Assembly: GCA_013396655.1 (NCBI GenBank)
Contig: WBMV01006289.1
Location: 806,001-870,000 of the forward strand
Reading direction: 5' to 3'
DNA: 64,000 nucleotides
From: Campylorhamphus procurvoides
Taxonomy: Eukaryota; Chordata; Aves; Passeriformes; Dendrocolaptidae
A program made the translations under genes and the position numbers. Below, piece after piece: positions 45,065 to 59,259 of the stretch; position 1 is the stretch's first letter; each line of letters begins with the position of its first letter. The notes under the pieces are model-generated. The model was not told where the DNA came from. It searched no databases and worked only from the letters and a program-made list of their open reading frames with translations.

Positions 45065-48000
45065 ATTTACGACTGTGTATTTTTATTTCAAAAGTACAAC
45101 ACCATCTTGAAAAGGAAATTGATCTTTCATAATGTTCTGTCTCGATGTGACTCAAAGAAATTGATGATCAGGCCTTTTAAATGTGCCAGAGCAGCACTGG
45201 GCAACTGAGAAGTGTCCTCCAGCTACAAAGAAAATCATTGCAATATGAATAATAATTCCATGAAATATGATTTTTAAAAACTCAATGTTACACAGTAGAT
45301 TGTAGCTTTTAAATGCACCTGTGTGCTTGTGATTTACAAGTAAGATCTTATCCATGTCCTAAATTAAATTTTAAAACTGATAATGTACTCAATGTTGGAA
45401 ATGACTGTTCAAAACTAAAGCGTGGTGAGGGTAAGTTGCTCTTCTCTTCTTGTTCAAGACTTTTCTGTGGCACCACTGTGCTCAAACACTGTATAGTTAA
45501 ATATTTCAAATTGAATTTGGGTTTTAAACATACTGATTTTAGACTAAGTTGACTATGTCTGCATGTGACTGTGTATGGCACAAAAGTCTTACACCACTAC
45601 TAAGTTCTTTCAAAAGGGGGTCTGCTCCAAGGGCTACTGTAGTAATCTTTTTTTGCCCCCCCCTCCCCCCGAATTCATTTAAGCATGAAAATAAAATATG
45701 TGTGAATATACCTTCTTTTGTTTCCAGCATTTCTGTCCTATATGGGCTGTCCATCTGCTGGCACTCAGGAGAAGGTTAATGCTGGTGTTAGAGGCAAAGT
45801 GAGTACCAAGTGTGTGAGTGTCTCTCCTTTGTCATTCTACTTTTCATCTGGGCAACATGTGCCTGTGTTAATGCAGGAAGACAATAATATTCTAAGATGT
45901 AGATATAGCTTGTTTAATTATCTCAATTTAATAACTTTTACAAGTCAAGTGTGTGTTTTCTTCTGCCAGCTCAGATAAAAAGCTCTTTGTGGAATAGCTG
46001 ATATATAACTAAGTTTCAAGAAGAAGGTAATTCCAGGCAAATAATATTTTTGAGAGATACTTTTTTATTATAAAAGGAAGATATATATGTCCATAAGATT
46101 TTAAATTTTCATTTTCTTCTAAAAATGGGTTAACTTATCTCTTTGACTAAACTGAAGAACAAAAAAAGAAATGGAAAAGAGCTAATTTATATGTTGCATG
46201 TGTAGTCATATATAGACATTGCAAGTACTGCAGAAGTTATCAAATATTCATTGCCATCCTTGTACAGAAGTGTCATAGGGGTATTTTCCAGTAATCATGT
46301 CCCTAGTAGTAAAATCTGGACTGCAGAATTGCATGTTTATGCTGTTGTTGTCTTCTCTGCTATAAAGGGAGTTCTTTAGTGCATAGTCTTGACTTGAGTT
46401 TCCCACTGGTTGTAGTCCCTTCTGACTGTAGTCAATATGATCTTAATGTATTCAAGATCCTCTCCCACATTTATGAGCTTCTGTTTCAGCTCAGAGAGGC
46501 TATTGCTGTGTGCAGACTACTGCTGTGCTTTTCAAGCTGCTTTTTGAACAGCTGGTACAAAGGTGAATAAAGGAATTGCTACAGAAAAATGAGGAAATAC
46601 TTTTCATTCTATTGGTTTTTACAAGAATTGTTTTCAGTTCTTTGATTATTTTTTTCCCTCACAAGCTTATGTGATAGAGCATCTTAACTCCACAGTAAGT
46701 ATCTACTTGGTGCCTGTGTTCACTTGTAACTTCTGCCATTTTCCCTCCTCCATTTTTCCACCAGAATCATAGAGAGTGATACAGAAAGAGGTAGAAGATA
46801 ATTTGCTCGACCTTCTGGAAAGCAACATTTATGTTTTCAAGGAAAGATTCCCTTCTAACAGACTGTATTTGCCAGTGATGTGAATTAAGTTTGTTTACTT
46901 AAAGGTAAATAGAAAGTTTTAATCTATTTTCATGAATATAGGAGCTCTTTGATCCCTTTTGGGTGCCAGCTTTCTTCAGTAGTGTGTTGGGCTGCAGCAG
47001 CTAAACCATTTCTAGGACCTGTGCTTGGCATCAGTTTGGAACATTGTTCATGGCAAGTGGCCATGCAGACTTTAGACTAATTGCTCTTGACTTCTGCTTC
47101 CAGAAGTGCTTTGTACCCATAGCCAGTACAAAGAGGAGTTACTGATACTTACAGAGAAATTGGCAACTACTGCTGCACTGGTCATGCTTGGGAATCTGAT
47201 CCTAAATATGAGCTGAGACCTTGGCAGAGATCTCATTGCTGCAGGTTTTCAGGTGGGGTCATTGGAAAGAAGAGTAGGGTATTGTAAGAAATTAATCCTG
47301 CAGATGAGGACCAAGAAATGAGCTGTGTATGAACTAAGCAGCACCTACATCTCTTGTATGTTTTCTTGCTTTATTGGTGCTGTCTTTGCTTAACAGCTGC
47401 CACTTCACTTCTTGTCTAAGGACTTATGATATTTTACATCTTCATTGTAATGATCCATAGTTTTCTAGCTTAAAAAAAATTACCTGATTACTGTTTTCTC
47501 ACAGCAAAATTATTTATTAGCGAGACCATTAATTTAGTGTCTTCTTGCAGCCTTTGAAGAGAACAATAATCCTCTATATCCCTATACAGAAGAGAAATTT
47601 TTATGCAACATAAGGTAATAAGGGTATTTCTTCCCAAGCTGGAAAGCAATGCTGCACATAGATATATGTACTGTCCATTCATTTGCATTCTTAGGCAATC
47701 CCTGGAGAAACCCTTGCAGGTAAAAACAGAGATGTGAGGGTCTGATTTGCTCTCAGGCAGGTTCCGTGTGATCCTCCAGCTGAGTGTCTCCAGCAGCATG
47801 TCAGCTGCACGTGGCTTAGTCCGACGTGTCTCCTCCTAAGTGGATCTCTGCTCCCGCTGTCAGTGCCTGCCCCACACAGCCATTTAGAAACTGCAGGGGC
47901 TGCAGATGGGAGCAGCTGTCTGCCTAGTGCATTCTCTCCAGAAAATGCCACTTAAGTCTGCATTTCCAGGAATAGTGCCAGTTTCTTATTGATTTGTAGG

Positions 48001-51000
48001 TGAAGTTCATGACATGAGCTGGTTCTCATTCCTCATGAGAGTTGTGAGCATGTGGTGCTGGAAGGAAGAGTGGGTCAGAGCGTGGTTCTTTGCTGTGGGA
48101 TGTGCTGCCTCCACAGCCCTACTAGCTCTGTCTTCTGGGCAATGCCCTCTGAATGAATAAAGAAACTGTTTTATATTCTTGAGTTTCCAATTTGGGATAC
48201 ACCAAAGCGTAAAAATTCTTGAATGTTTGTCCTATATTGTGGGTTTTTTATTAATACTTTCCACAGTATCACTCTGCTCACCAGCCCATGTGGAGTAACC
48301 AGTTACCCACTAAGAACTTCTGTAATCCAGAGCCATGCAAAGCTTCGGTGATACTGTCAAAGTTACATGTTGCCTTCTTAGTTTAGGTGGTGACATCTTC
48401 AGATCTCAGAGATGGCAGATGTATCAAGCATGAAAATTATATAAACAATAAGGTCGAGGGTGCGATGAAAAGGTATCAGACAGTGTTCAGTGTTTTTCTT
48501 TTTGGTGCCATTAAAACAAAACAGGAATCATAACACCTCTCGTGTCAGAAGGGCTTGTGCTCCCGGAGATACCATTCTCATGTATCTTTTCAAATTATGA
48601 GGCTTTGACTAGATGAAATCAGTCAATAGCATTTGATTGCACCTTAGAGGAGTCACTTATGAGCCCACTTCATTTATCCATGCCACCTTCTTTTTCAGCT
48701 GACCATAGTGTTTTTAATTTCCTGACCTGGACTGGCACTTGGCATTGCTGAGTGCTGCTAGCTCTCAAACCAATCCTTCACTTATCTAATTTAATTCCTG
48801 ACTTTTAATACCATAATTATCCCAGGGATATCTGAGTGACTAATTTACAGAGACAAATATGTTTCTTTTTAGAATAAAATCATTCAGGTCTCTCAGTATA
48901 CTGGGATGTTCAGGATGCAACACAAGGATAGTAATGCATTCTGCCAGCAGGGGCATTTCATAGAAATTTGGAGGACATACTTAAAACCAATTTTTTTTTA
49001 TGTAACTTGAATGTTTTGCTAATATAGTCAGTGAAGTCAATACAATGTTAGAAATTATTTGGAAGTAATGAAGAAGAAAGCAGAAAATAGTTGTCATGTT
49101 ATTGTGCACATCTGTGAATGTCTGCTTAATTCACCATCTCAAAATGTTGACAAAATTGACAACATGTGGCATAGAACTGTAAAGTGCAGAGACAAGAACA
49201 ATAAAGCAGTAGAATGTGTGGAATTGCTCCACTCTACAAGACATTAAACACTTGCAGGATTTCTAGCTTGGGGGGAAAAAAATTACTAGAGGGCAAATAA
49301 TACAGTGTTACGAGTTGTCTGGAGAGAGGGAATACAGGACAATTATTTACTGTTTCTCACCATAAAAGTTCTAAGGAAGATGAAATACCTGTAGGAGACT
49401 GATGAAAACTGGAAACATACATTGGTGAAATACATTAATCATCTGCTTCTGTGATGGTCCCAGCCAGGGGTCAGGGCTCTGGTGGGGCTGAGGTAATGTT
49501 ATGCTCTGACTGTGAGGCATAGAAGGGATACAATATTCAGTTCATACCAGCCTTTTGGAGCTGAACACCCAAGATCACAGTGGGAATTGGAGACAGTGCA
49601 ATACTTTTATTCTAGTTCTTTCTAAATTCCTGGTTAGAGCCTTGGTTGTTCTATTATTTTTTCCCTTGTGCTTTGAAGAAGTAACCCCCCCCAAAAATCA
49701 CTTTTAAAAGGGAAAGAAGGTCTTTATTATTAAAAAAATATTTAAATAATGGAGTGAATCTGACTACATGGCTCAGCCTTTCAGCCATGTGGTTTTAAGT
49801 CATCAGCTGAAGGCTCTTCAAACACTGCTCTTTGCAGGAGGCAGAAACTAACTCCCATTCCCACTGTTTATGGCTTGGCACAAACTTCTGCAAACATGCT
49901 CCTTGTATTATTCTGGTCTCATCTCTGCCAGCAACTTCTTTGCCCAGGTTGTTGGACTACTCTGACTGTTACTGTCTGAATGTTATGAAAACCAGGGGGT
50001 TAATAATTAACTGCCTTTAATTACAGAAGTACTTGTATGGTATAAAATCTACTGCTGAAATCTGCTGTAATCTGTAACAGTGTGATATCACAACATGTAC
50101 AACTGAATGCCTGAAATTAGGCTAGATTTTTAAAAATGGATTTTAAACATATGAGGGGAAATATAGCTTAGGGGAATTTTAGAATAGATGAAAACTGTGT
50201 TTCTTGCCAGTGATTTAAACCAAGACATGTAGCGTTTATACTTATATTTATATGTCCTATTTGTGTCCTGTTCATGTCCCCATAGAGGGAATGAATTCCA
50301 TTTGCAGTCTCATTTTTTGTCTCCAGGTTAGGAGGCACCTTTGCTCGGAGTACTTTTCTGTAGGTATAGCTACTCAGAGCATTGAAAAGTTGCCTGGTAC
50401 ATTTTGGAGCAGCTTCGTAGTTATTTTCATGTGGCAGTGTCTATTATCTTAAAGAAGGTAAAATTAGAAATTGTTGTTTACTGGTATCAGCTCAATCTCA
50501 CCTGAATTCATCTTGAGGGACCTTTATGTTTGTGCACAATCTCGACCCAGGCACCCTGGATTAGCAATCTCTAAGGGAAAGGAAGAATATATAAATCCTC
50601 GTAGCTTCAAAAGTCAGGAAATCGTGGAGGGAGGCAGATTTTGCTGACAGAGCCTAAGGCAAGTTGTATTTTAAGCACGATCAACACAATGCAATACGCA
50701 TTACCATTTGATGCTTGATTGTCCACAGGGATCTCACTTTGTACAAGAATATGAGAGAGAAGGATTATACAATGATACTGACGACATTCAGAAAGCCCGA
50801 AAGATAATTTTTCTAAGGTTTATCTTTTTTTTTTTTTTTAAGTAGAAATGTGGAGGAGGATAGTAATTTGCATGGTTAAGAAGAAACTAATTCTGATCTT
50901 AATGTAAACAGTTGGTGCCAAGTGTAAATTAAAAATCTAAATTAGGAAATAGAGCTTTTGCTGCATGAACATAACAGGCAAAGTATGAAAAAGAGCATGA

Positions 51001-51525
51001 GAGAGAGAATTATATACATTGATAATACTGGTAATTGTCTTATATAGATATAGGTACTGATAATTATTCCCATAGTGATGTATGTCTGCACACACTGATA
51101 GTTATTGATATATACAGGTTACTATCAAAATAGTAGTTACATGTGTTTGGACTTTGAGTCTGACTGGATTACTGACATCAAAGACTGAATTACCTGAAAG
51201 TATAAGCCTTTGGGAGCAAAGAAGTGTAGTTCTGTTAAATAAGAAAAAGTATGTCAAATATGCCCTTTTTGATACGTGGGGTGGAGGATATGACTGGAAG
51301 TGGCTATGGATCTGTTACACTGTGTTGATGGTGCTTCCCAATCTGTAAGCAATGAGTTGCTTACAAGATTACCTGAAGCTGTTTGTGTTCACATACCCCA
51401 CAATTCAAGACTGAGAATCCTGGTACTTGGGATTTTCAGACTGTGGATCAAGAAATGCTAGAAACTGGTGTAGCTGATCTTGTTACAGACAAGGTCTAGT
51501 TTACAAATAAATTCCCTGACCCTTT
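45065..51525. other. Intergenic sequence, no gene seen
   Basis: AT-rich unique sequence. It includes a C-rich tract at 45656-45670 and a T run at 50825-50839. A more GC-rich patch at about 47750-47900 gives a basic open frame on the minus strand (47691-47951) without recognisable content. No exon pattern is supported. Confidence 0.5.
45656..45670. repeat. C-rich homopolymer tract
   Basis: The plus strand has a run of C broken by one T, so the minus strand is G-rich and could fold as a quadruplex. Its length is probably unstable. Confidence 0.7.
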
Positions 51526-51531
51526 GTACAC

Positions 51532-51563
51532 CATATATATATGTATATATATATATATATATA
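51532..51563. repeat. (AT)n microsatellite
   Basis: About 32 bases of alternating A and T with one G interruption. It is a simple repeat that is likely to vary in length. Confidence 0.85.
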
Positions 51564-53210
51564 CACTTGACATAAAGCATATACTTTCGATGTGTGAATA
51601 GTTTCATCCCGAAATTCAAATTTAGTAAAGACATTGAACACATTATTTAGAATTAAGGTCATAATGATTTTGTCCCGTTCTCTCTTGCTGGTATTTGTAT
51701 TGCTGTTTCATTTGCACAGCAGAGATAGTCTCTTGTTGATCAAAATTCCATCTTAAATCTTTCTCTCTCTCCTTTTTTTAATGTTTTCTGCCTCAAATCA
51801 CTGTGTTGAGTAAGAACTAAGTAGGGAAAAATGGAAACAAAGTAGTCGTAAATATTTCAAGGTAACTTTGACACCCTAAATCATTGCGTGGTGTTTGGTG
51901 TGTTGAACTTTGCACTAGAGGTTTTTTTAGCTCTGGCAGTTTTTTTCAAGATGATATTATTGTTATAAGAAGAAAGAAAAAGAAGAAAAGAGGTAAAAGA
52001 AAATCTCTGGGTGATAACAACACTCTCTCCTTAATCCTGTATTTCACTTGCTCTCTTTGACCCTGGCAGAGAAATCTTCCTCTGAAGTTTCTAGTCATGC
52101 TGCCTTCATTTTCACATTAGAGCGATCCTTTATGAGCCCCCATAACAGTAACAGCATCCATGAAGAACATTAGTGTACTGTGAAAAAAATTCATTGCTGC
52201 CTCCTTTGAGACAGGCAATAAAAATGTTGCTGCATTTATTTTTTCCCCCAGAAATTCACAACTTGAATGTCATGCAGCTAAAAACTTGTCTGCAAAAAAA
52301 ACAGATTTTTTTTTTGCGGTGCTGAAGAGGATGGCCCAAAATCCATGTGGTACAGACTTTGCCTTTTGCTTTAATAAGTGTGGTCTCATTTGAGAAGGAG
52401 TCCATAAAACAGGTTGCTGGGCAGTTATAAATGAGGGTAAGAAAAGGCAATATGACATCTGAAAAGAGGAAACTGTTTGTATACATCTGCCATAAATGGC
52501 TCCCAGCAAACTTTTGCAATCTACCCTTTAAGTGGAATTTGCTAGGTTTGCCTTTTTAGAAAAAGAATTGTACGTGGATGCAAGGTTGAGTCTCAGAAGT
52601 GTAACAGGAACAAAAGGCAAAAGGAACTTGTACTTTCTTCTGAAAATTTAAAATATCTAATATGGCACGACAAAAGTAAAACTGTTGACAGGGAGGGAAA
52701 AATCACTAAACTTGACAACTTAGTTGCTGCAAACAAGTGACTTTTGAAGCATTAAAACTGTTTTATTAAAAACTGCAAAAGGATAAACCAATTTCCCCTT
52801 GTCTTATTGTGGAAATTAACACAGACTCTTACAGTTTTGGTAAACTCAGTGGAATTTTTAGCCAGATATCTTTTATTCAAGATAATTTTTTATGTAGTTT
52901 ATAAGTCTGCTACTTCAGTGAAAATAATAGATTCTGAAAAACAACATGCAGTGATGTATAGACTTCATATTTGTGTAAAAAATGAGTGGTCTACTTCCTT
53001 ACACTGAACAGGTAATTTTACCCACCTCTTTACCACTGTGCAACTGCTTGACCCTGTGCTTCTCAATAGCATTATTAATCATATCGTCATAAAACCTTCA
53101 TTCAGGCAAGTCCACCACAATTTGGGGGAAAGTTTTCTTGGCAGATTAATTTTTACCCATCTGTGTTTCTATGTGTGGGCTGTAAATATTGTCATTGTCA
53201 TAAGGCTTTT

Positions 53211-53226
53211 GGGGGGGGGGGGGGGG
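53211..53226. repeat. G16 homopolymer
   Basis: Sixteen uninterrupted G on the plus strand. Such a run is able to form a quadruplex and is prone to sequencing and replication slippage, so the true length is uncertain. Confidence 0.85.
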
Positions 53227-53587
53227 AAAGAGAAGTTAAATCGTTCTTTCATTTTGTTTCATTTGAGATTGCTTTATGGTCCATTAAAACAGATGGCTCC
53301 TCACTCCTGAAGGCTGCTGCTGCAGTCTGTGTTTGCTTGGCTGAACTGTAGCTTGTTTCTTGGTGCTATAGTTTGTGATAGTGCCTTGTTACATACATTA
53401 ATCCAGGCTAGGATTTAAAGCACACGGAGGAGGCAAATATCTATTAGTGTTATCTTTAAAATTGAGTGTCTAAGAGTTTCAGTCTTTACAGAGCTACAGA
53501 GTGAGATTTAATATTTTAGGATTGCCCTAGCACAGCTACTTCTGCTTTTGTTTTTGTGGGTTGATCTGTTGTGGAGACTTTTTTCTT

Positions 53588-53643
53588 TGGTTGGTTTGTT
53601 TTCGTTTGGTTGGTTTGGTTTGGTTTCTCGGGTTTTCCCCCCC
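53588..53643. repeat. GGTTT-rich low-complexity tract
   Basis: Repeated TTTGGTTGG and GGTTTGGTTT words end in a C run. The Trp/Val/Phe-rich open frame at 53571-53891 begins in this tract and is not gene-like. Confidence 0.75.
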
Positions 53644-56600
53644 TGTTTTCAAGCCAGATAAGTGAGGCTTTTCTGTATGAGTTACAGACTAAAGGAAAAA
53701 ATAAGTATATGATCCTGGATCATAATCTATACCCGTTTGGTAGAAGCATTTTGGTTAGTCTGAGCTCCATGCTGTGGTGTGCATGTGTGGTTGTTTTGTT
53801 TCATCACGTTAGTTCACCTAAGAGCACACTTTTCAGACATTGCAATCAAGCCTTGAAAAAGTTCTCAGGTAATGCAGTTTTGTGCACATGACTAAAATTC
53901 CAGGCTTTTCAGCAGTCTGCTTCTACCAATGTCCTGTAGTGTAAATCGACCTGAGATCGGCAAAGACAAGTCAGTGAAAGTTTGTTGTATGTCTGAGTTC
54001 TTTGTAAAACAGACATTCAGAGAGTTCTTTTAGAGTGGATGTATGCTTAATGCTATTAAGCTGGACGTGACTGAATTTACTTAGATATAGGAAAAATATT
54101 GATTTTAAGAATTAGAAAATATTGTATAGGTTTAAAGTAATCAGAAAATACTAGATGTTGGAGTAAAATGACTTTGATTATGAAATGATCAGTGAAACTT
54201 GTCCAAAAGGAGATGATGAAGGTGGCACTTTGCTGAAATGCTATGTATCATCTCACCACTGGCTGCGTCATTGCAAATACCATAACACTTTTTTATATAT
54301 TTATTGCCCATGACAGTAACTGTTTCTTGCCTGGCTTTCTAAATGGCATATCTTGTGATGATTCATGCTGAGTTACATGAGTTTCACTGTGTTACCTCGT
54401 TCAGTGAGATATGAACTGACACAACCCGCTGTAAAAGAGGCTGGAAATTTTAGAATAAAACAATTTGCTATATAGGCCTAGTGATTTGAAGGAAAAAAAA
54501 GGTTTTCTTTTTCCTCCAGGAAATTCTGAGCTTTCTGTGTCTGAAAGATAAATTTGGAGATGCCTTTATTATTCAAGTATGTCTCAACTATAGAAGCAAA
54601 AAACCCCAGATGATATCTGGTTATGTAATGAAATGTATTTCCAACTGACAGTATGTCTGAATGCAAATGATTCAAAGATGTATCCGGATTAAAAAGAGGT
54701 GTAACAAGTTTTGTGTAGGAAATGTTAGAAAAAGAGGGGAATTAAACTCTTCATTCATACCTTGCCTTCCTGCTAATTTTTGCTCTTTGTGCCTCAATTT
54801 GATTCCAAATTGCACGTAAGTAGATGTTTTATAAACGACCATTGCAAGTTTAGCTTGATACACGATGGCAGTGGTCTTATGGTGTTGGGAATATTTTGTA
54901 TCCATAATGTGGAAAGGAACATGAAGAAAGTCCTATACAGCAAGTAATTATTTTCTCTTTCTATCAGGTGTTAATTCTGCTGTTAAGTGTTAATACTTCT
55001 GGATCTACTGTTTCTGTTTCTTGAAGGTATTCTGTACCCCAAAGTGAATGCTGAGAAATCCCTGTGTCACTCACAGTGAGGATGACATAACATGATCTTC
55101 CCTGGCCACTCCTCTTTACAGGTTTTGTTACACAGAAAAAGCCAGGGGCAAATGAGAATTAATCTTAGGTTTTAGTGATGGGCTAAGGAAGGCAATTATA
55201 GCTGAAAATACTGTAAGCTCCATGTCCTGTTCTGCTAGGAAATTTCAGACTATCCCTTGTGAGGAAATGTGAGCTGTGAAAGGAATTTAGAATGGTTGCC
55301 CATATTGGATTTTCTTTCAGTAACTGTATGTATTTAAACTTTGAAAATATTGGATTACCAGTCAATCTAAAAATTCTGTTGAGTTTGTAATGTTCTCCTG
55401 AGTCTGTGTAATTCTAGACCACAATTTTATTCCTTCTAGGAATACATAATAGGAATAAAAATAACCCTTATTCTTTGTTAAGAACAATTTTGATAGAGAA
55501 GGAAAAGAAAAGGCTATATCTTTCACTATTGACAGTCAAGCAGAAAGTGAGTTACTGTTGTTTGAGAAACACCAAGAGGCATGAAAGGTTGCTTACAAAT
55601 ATTCCCTTGACTTGGAGAGGTAGGAAACCTCTACCCATATTTCTTCTCCTCCCTTCTCATATTCAGGATGATGACAGCCTTGTCATCATGTGGATGGGAA
55701 ATTTGTCATAATCAGAGAAACTCATCTTGTGGCTCAAACCTTTTCATGAATATTTATTTACTTTCTAGTGGAAATTTCTGCTTCTTGTCAAAAAAAGAGT
55801 TAACAATATTAAATACCGTTTTCTGATGTCTTGATATCTTTTTTCCCTTCATGTTGTAAAATGTATTTGTTAGCATACTAATGTTATCCCGAGCTGACCT
55901 CTTAAGATCAGTTCCTAGAATTTGTCAGTCAGAGATTGACCTTCATGCAGAGCTGAGAGAAAAAAAATAGCCTTTAGCCAATGCTTGCTTATTTTAGTAA
56001 AATTAATTTTAAGGTCTTTTATTTTTCAGAGTTGTCCTTGTTCCTATGAAAGATTCCATAGGGAACTGATTTCTGTATTGGTCATGTTGATTTAGTACCT
56101 CACTACAGTTTAACATTTAAAAAAAAAAAGTCTTTCACTTACATGTTGATTTCTGTTTTGAACTAGAAAAATTCTGAAACAGATTAGTCAACATTTCTTC
56201 TGCAGGAATATTCATTGGATTGCAGTTCCCTTCAGATTCCTTGCCTGAGATTCTGGCTTTATGGAACTAAGAGACAAAATTCAGTAGAGTCTAAGATTTT
56301 CTCTGGTTTTAGGAATAATTTAGGAAAAAATTGGAGTATACATTTATGGGACATTGCAGCATTCAAAACCTAATTATTTTAAAAATTCTGTAATTTGTTG
56401 GGTGACACAAATACCAAAAGTTAAAAATGAAAGGTCTAAAAATGTTGCATTTTTGATAGCATCAAATGTTATGATAAAACCATATTCTCAGGAAAGCTCC
56501 TTTTTGTTTTGTTAAAGTTAGTGACTTTTATGGGGGAAAAAATCAAAAGAGAAATTGGTTTCCTTTATCACATTTGTATTTAGTACCTGTTAGCAGATTT

Positions 56601-59041
56601 TGAATATTTCCACATGGTTACATTTTTATAACCTGAGATATTCCTTTTCTACATCCTCTCTGGTTATTGCATAGGGACAATAGTGTAGAAAGAAGTGTGT
56701 TCATTGATTTATTTTGGAATCACTAGACACAGACGCATGGTAATTCTGTTTTCTTCATATTTTCTATGTATTTTTTTTGCGTCCTGTCAGACCTTCTATC
56801 AATATTTAGTTTTCATACATAGCTTTTTGTCCATCCTGTTTGATTCTTACTCTTCATATAGTACCTGCAGTTCTAGTATATGATAAATAATTGTCAGCCT
56901 GTTAGTTTCCAGAGTTGAACCCTAATTTAAAATAGGAACAGTGCTCATTATCTTGGTTTGCTCACACTTAGTTTTAAACAAAATATATTGAAGGTGTATT
57001 GAAATAATTTCATCATCAGCACTTGAATTTACAGTTGTTTTAAAACATGATTACAAAGCCCTACTTTTATGTTTTCTTTTCTTGCCAAGGGAATTTATAT
57101 AACAATTTTATGTAGCTGTCATAAAGGAGGTTCACATGCTGAATGTAACCTTATTCAACAGAAGTGCTGTGGACTGCCCAGGAAGGAACATTATGAAAAG
57201 CAAATTTCACCCTGATCATTAGAGGTCAATGGAGCTTTGTGAAGTCAGCCTACTAACATTTTACTTAGAACTTGCCAGAGTTCTAGAACTCAAGAAAGAC
57301 TTGTAAGTTAATATTTATTAATGTCAAACTTTCATATTTTATTCATGTTTTAGTCTATAAATGTAGGAATACGATTGGTATTGTGCAAGAAAATTTGAAT
57401 CAGCCAACAACATAGAAAAAGCTGTCATAAAGTTTGCCAAATATGACTTTTGATGTTAGTACAATTTCCATATAACCTTTTCAGAATTATCAGTACTGTT
57501 ATGTTAGCAATTTATATAAATTTTACTTCTGTGACAACTGAAAGGGAAAAAGGAAAAAGCAACCCAACTTGGAATTTTTTTTTTTTGAGTTATTTTGTTT
57601 CCTAAAAATGCCAGGAAAGAAGCAGAGCTGACATTCTTTCCTGTGCAGTCAGTTCTGTTACCTCCCGAGTTTGCTGATCACTTGCAAAAGGATCAAAATG
57701 AGCTGACACTGGGGAGAAAAATTCTGGCTAATGTAAATTACTGTTTAGAAATACCTTCTTTTCAGAAATACTTACCTTGACAAAGATCAGTAAATTTGCC
57801 CAATGGCAAGTTAAAAAACTCCAAACACAAATCTGACCACCCCTCCCAAAGTAATCTTTTCATAAGGTTTGCATATTCCAGTATGAATTAATGATGTGCT
57901 GTTGCACATGGCATACATTTTATTAATATAAATAGATAATAATTGATGAATTGCTGTTACAGGGCTGTCAGCTAAGAGAAGCATAGGATAAAAGCAAGAT
58001 GAAAAATAAAAATTTTAGTGATGCTACATTGAAATATTTATTCTGCTTTAAGATGTTAATTTGGGCTTTCCAAGTGAACTGCAGGTTACCTGCCTGCCTG
58101 TAAACATGCACGTGTCCTTTGGAATAGTTAACATGGATCCACCTTGCTCTAGGCTTTGTATTGCACTTCGATTAAGTTGTTTCAAAGTCCCAAGAGGTCT
58201 TAATTTTCCTGATCTATAAAAATAATTGTAGTTTAAAGTGTTTACAGTGAGATGAGACAGTCCATGAAATTAGTTACTCCTCAGTGTCTTTTATTTAAGG
58301 AAGCTCAAAATCTGGCAACTGAGTAAACACTGGAGTTATATGCAGACTGTTGATGCCCAACATGAAATGCAAGACTGTGCTCAGAGGAAAATTAAAATGC
58401 AATGAGTTTGTGTCAGTAATTCAGAAGGCAAGAATCCCTTTAATCCTTGAAGCATTTCTCTTAAACTGGGAACTTGAGCTTCTTAGCAATTAGTGTGGAC
58501 GGTGTTTGTAATGTGTCCTAATTTATATCGGTGTGTTTGATGGCAAGTCCCTCTCTCTTGTTTCAAGCTCTGAAGAACAAGCATTCTTTAGAAAATGGGG
58601 CTGCTTGCCTTCCCTGAATCCATTACAAAATTATTTTCCCCAGGATTTTGGAAGAACTAAGTTTATTTAAAAAAATGGACATTCATTGCTTTCTGAAATA
58701 AGGAGATATTCAATTCATGCTTTAGGACATCCAATGGATCTGTAAGGAAGCCTTTGACCATTCAGACATGGGGCTTCCTGTTAGAATAGGGCAAATAACT
58801 TTTCCACAGTATACTCTCATGATTTCTTAATAGGTTATTTACCTGGAAAGATCAGCTCTCAGAGTTGTCCTACTTTATTTTAAAGTCTCTTTGAAGTCCA
58901 GGATGACTTTATCATCTTGATCTGCCTTTTTATCCTATAGACTAGCGAAGTAACTGCCAAGATTTTGTCAATAACTTACTTTTTTCACTGTATCACCTGT
59001 GTCCAAGTATCCATGGGCAAAATATATATTTCATTTTTTAC

Positions 59042-59254
59042 CCCTTTTCCCAGTAAGGCTGCCAGTTTTTTTGGCTGATCCATTCTCTGCAACCATTTGA
59101 GACCCTTCTCGAAATTTGGCATTACATTTGCTGTGACTCAGAGGCAGTTTTAATGGAAAAGTTATTGTCAATTGTTCAAACATTCCATCTTGGAGTTCCT
59201 TTAGATGTCCTGGATGAATATCATATGGTTCAAACAACTTGCTAAATCTGTTTT
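59042..59254 (-). other. Exon-like open segment, unrecognised
   Basis: On the minus strand, a long pyrimidine-rich tract with ttccaacag precedes position 59254, and AAAAGGG/GTAAAA at 59042/59041 resembles a donor. Between them lie 213 nt with one open frame, which reads in part NRFSKLFEPYDIHPGHLKEL and FEQLTITFPLKLPLSHSKCN. The composition is protein-like and free of simple-sequence bias. The start needs one base to complete a codon, which fits the end of the open segment at 62715. I cannot name the protein, and chance is a real alternative. Confidence 0.25.
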
Positions 59255-59259
59255 CTGTT

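Larger units (their letters stand above)
51565..59035. other. Intergenic sequence, no gene seen
   Basis: AT-rich sequence containing the G16 tract (53211-53226) and a GT-rich tract (53588-53643). Open frames at 52256-52519 (-), 53038-53310 (+), 53571-53891 (+) and 57595-57780 (+) have no recognisable domain. I see no CR1 piece in this stretch. Confidence 0.5.

Noticed and set aside
47488..47951. Two overlapping minus-strand open frames in a somewhat GC-rich patch
   Set aside because: The frames differ from each other, have no recognisable content, and have no matching splice edges.
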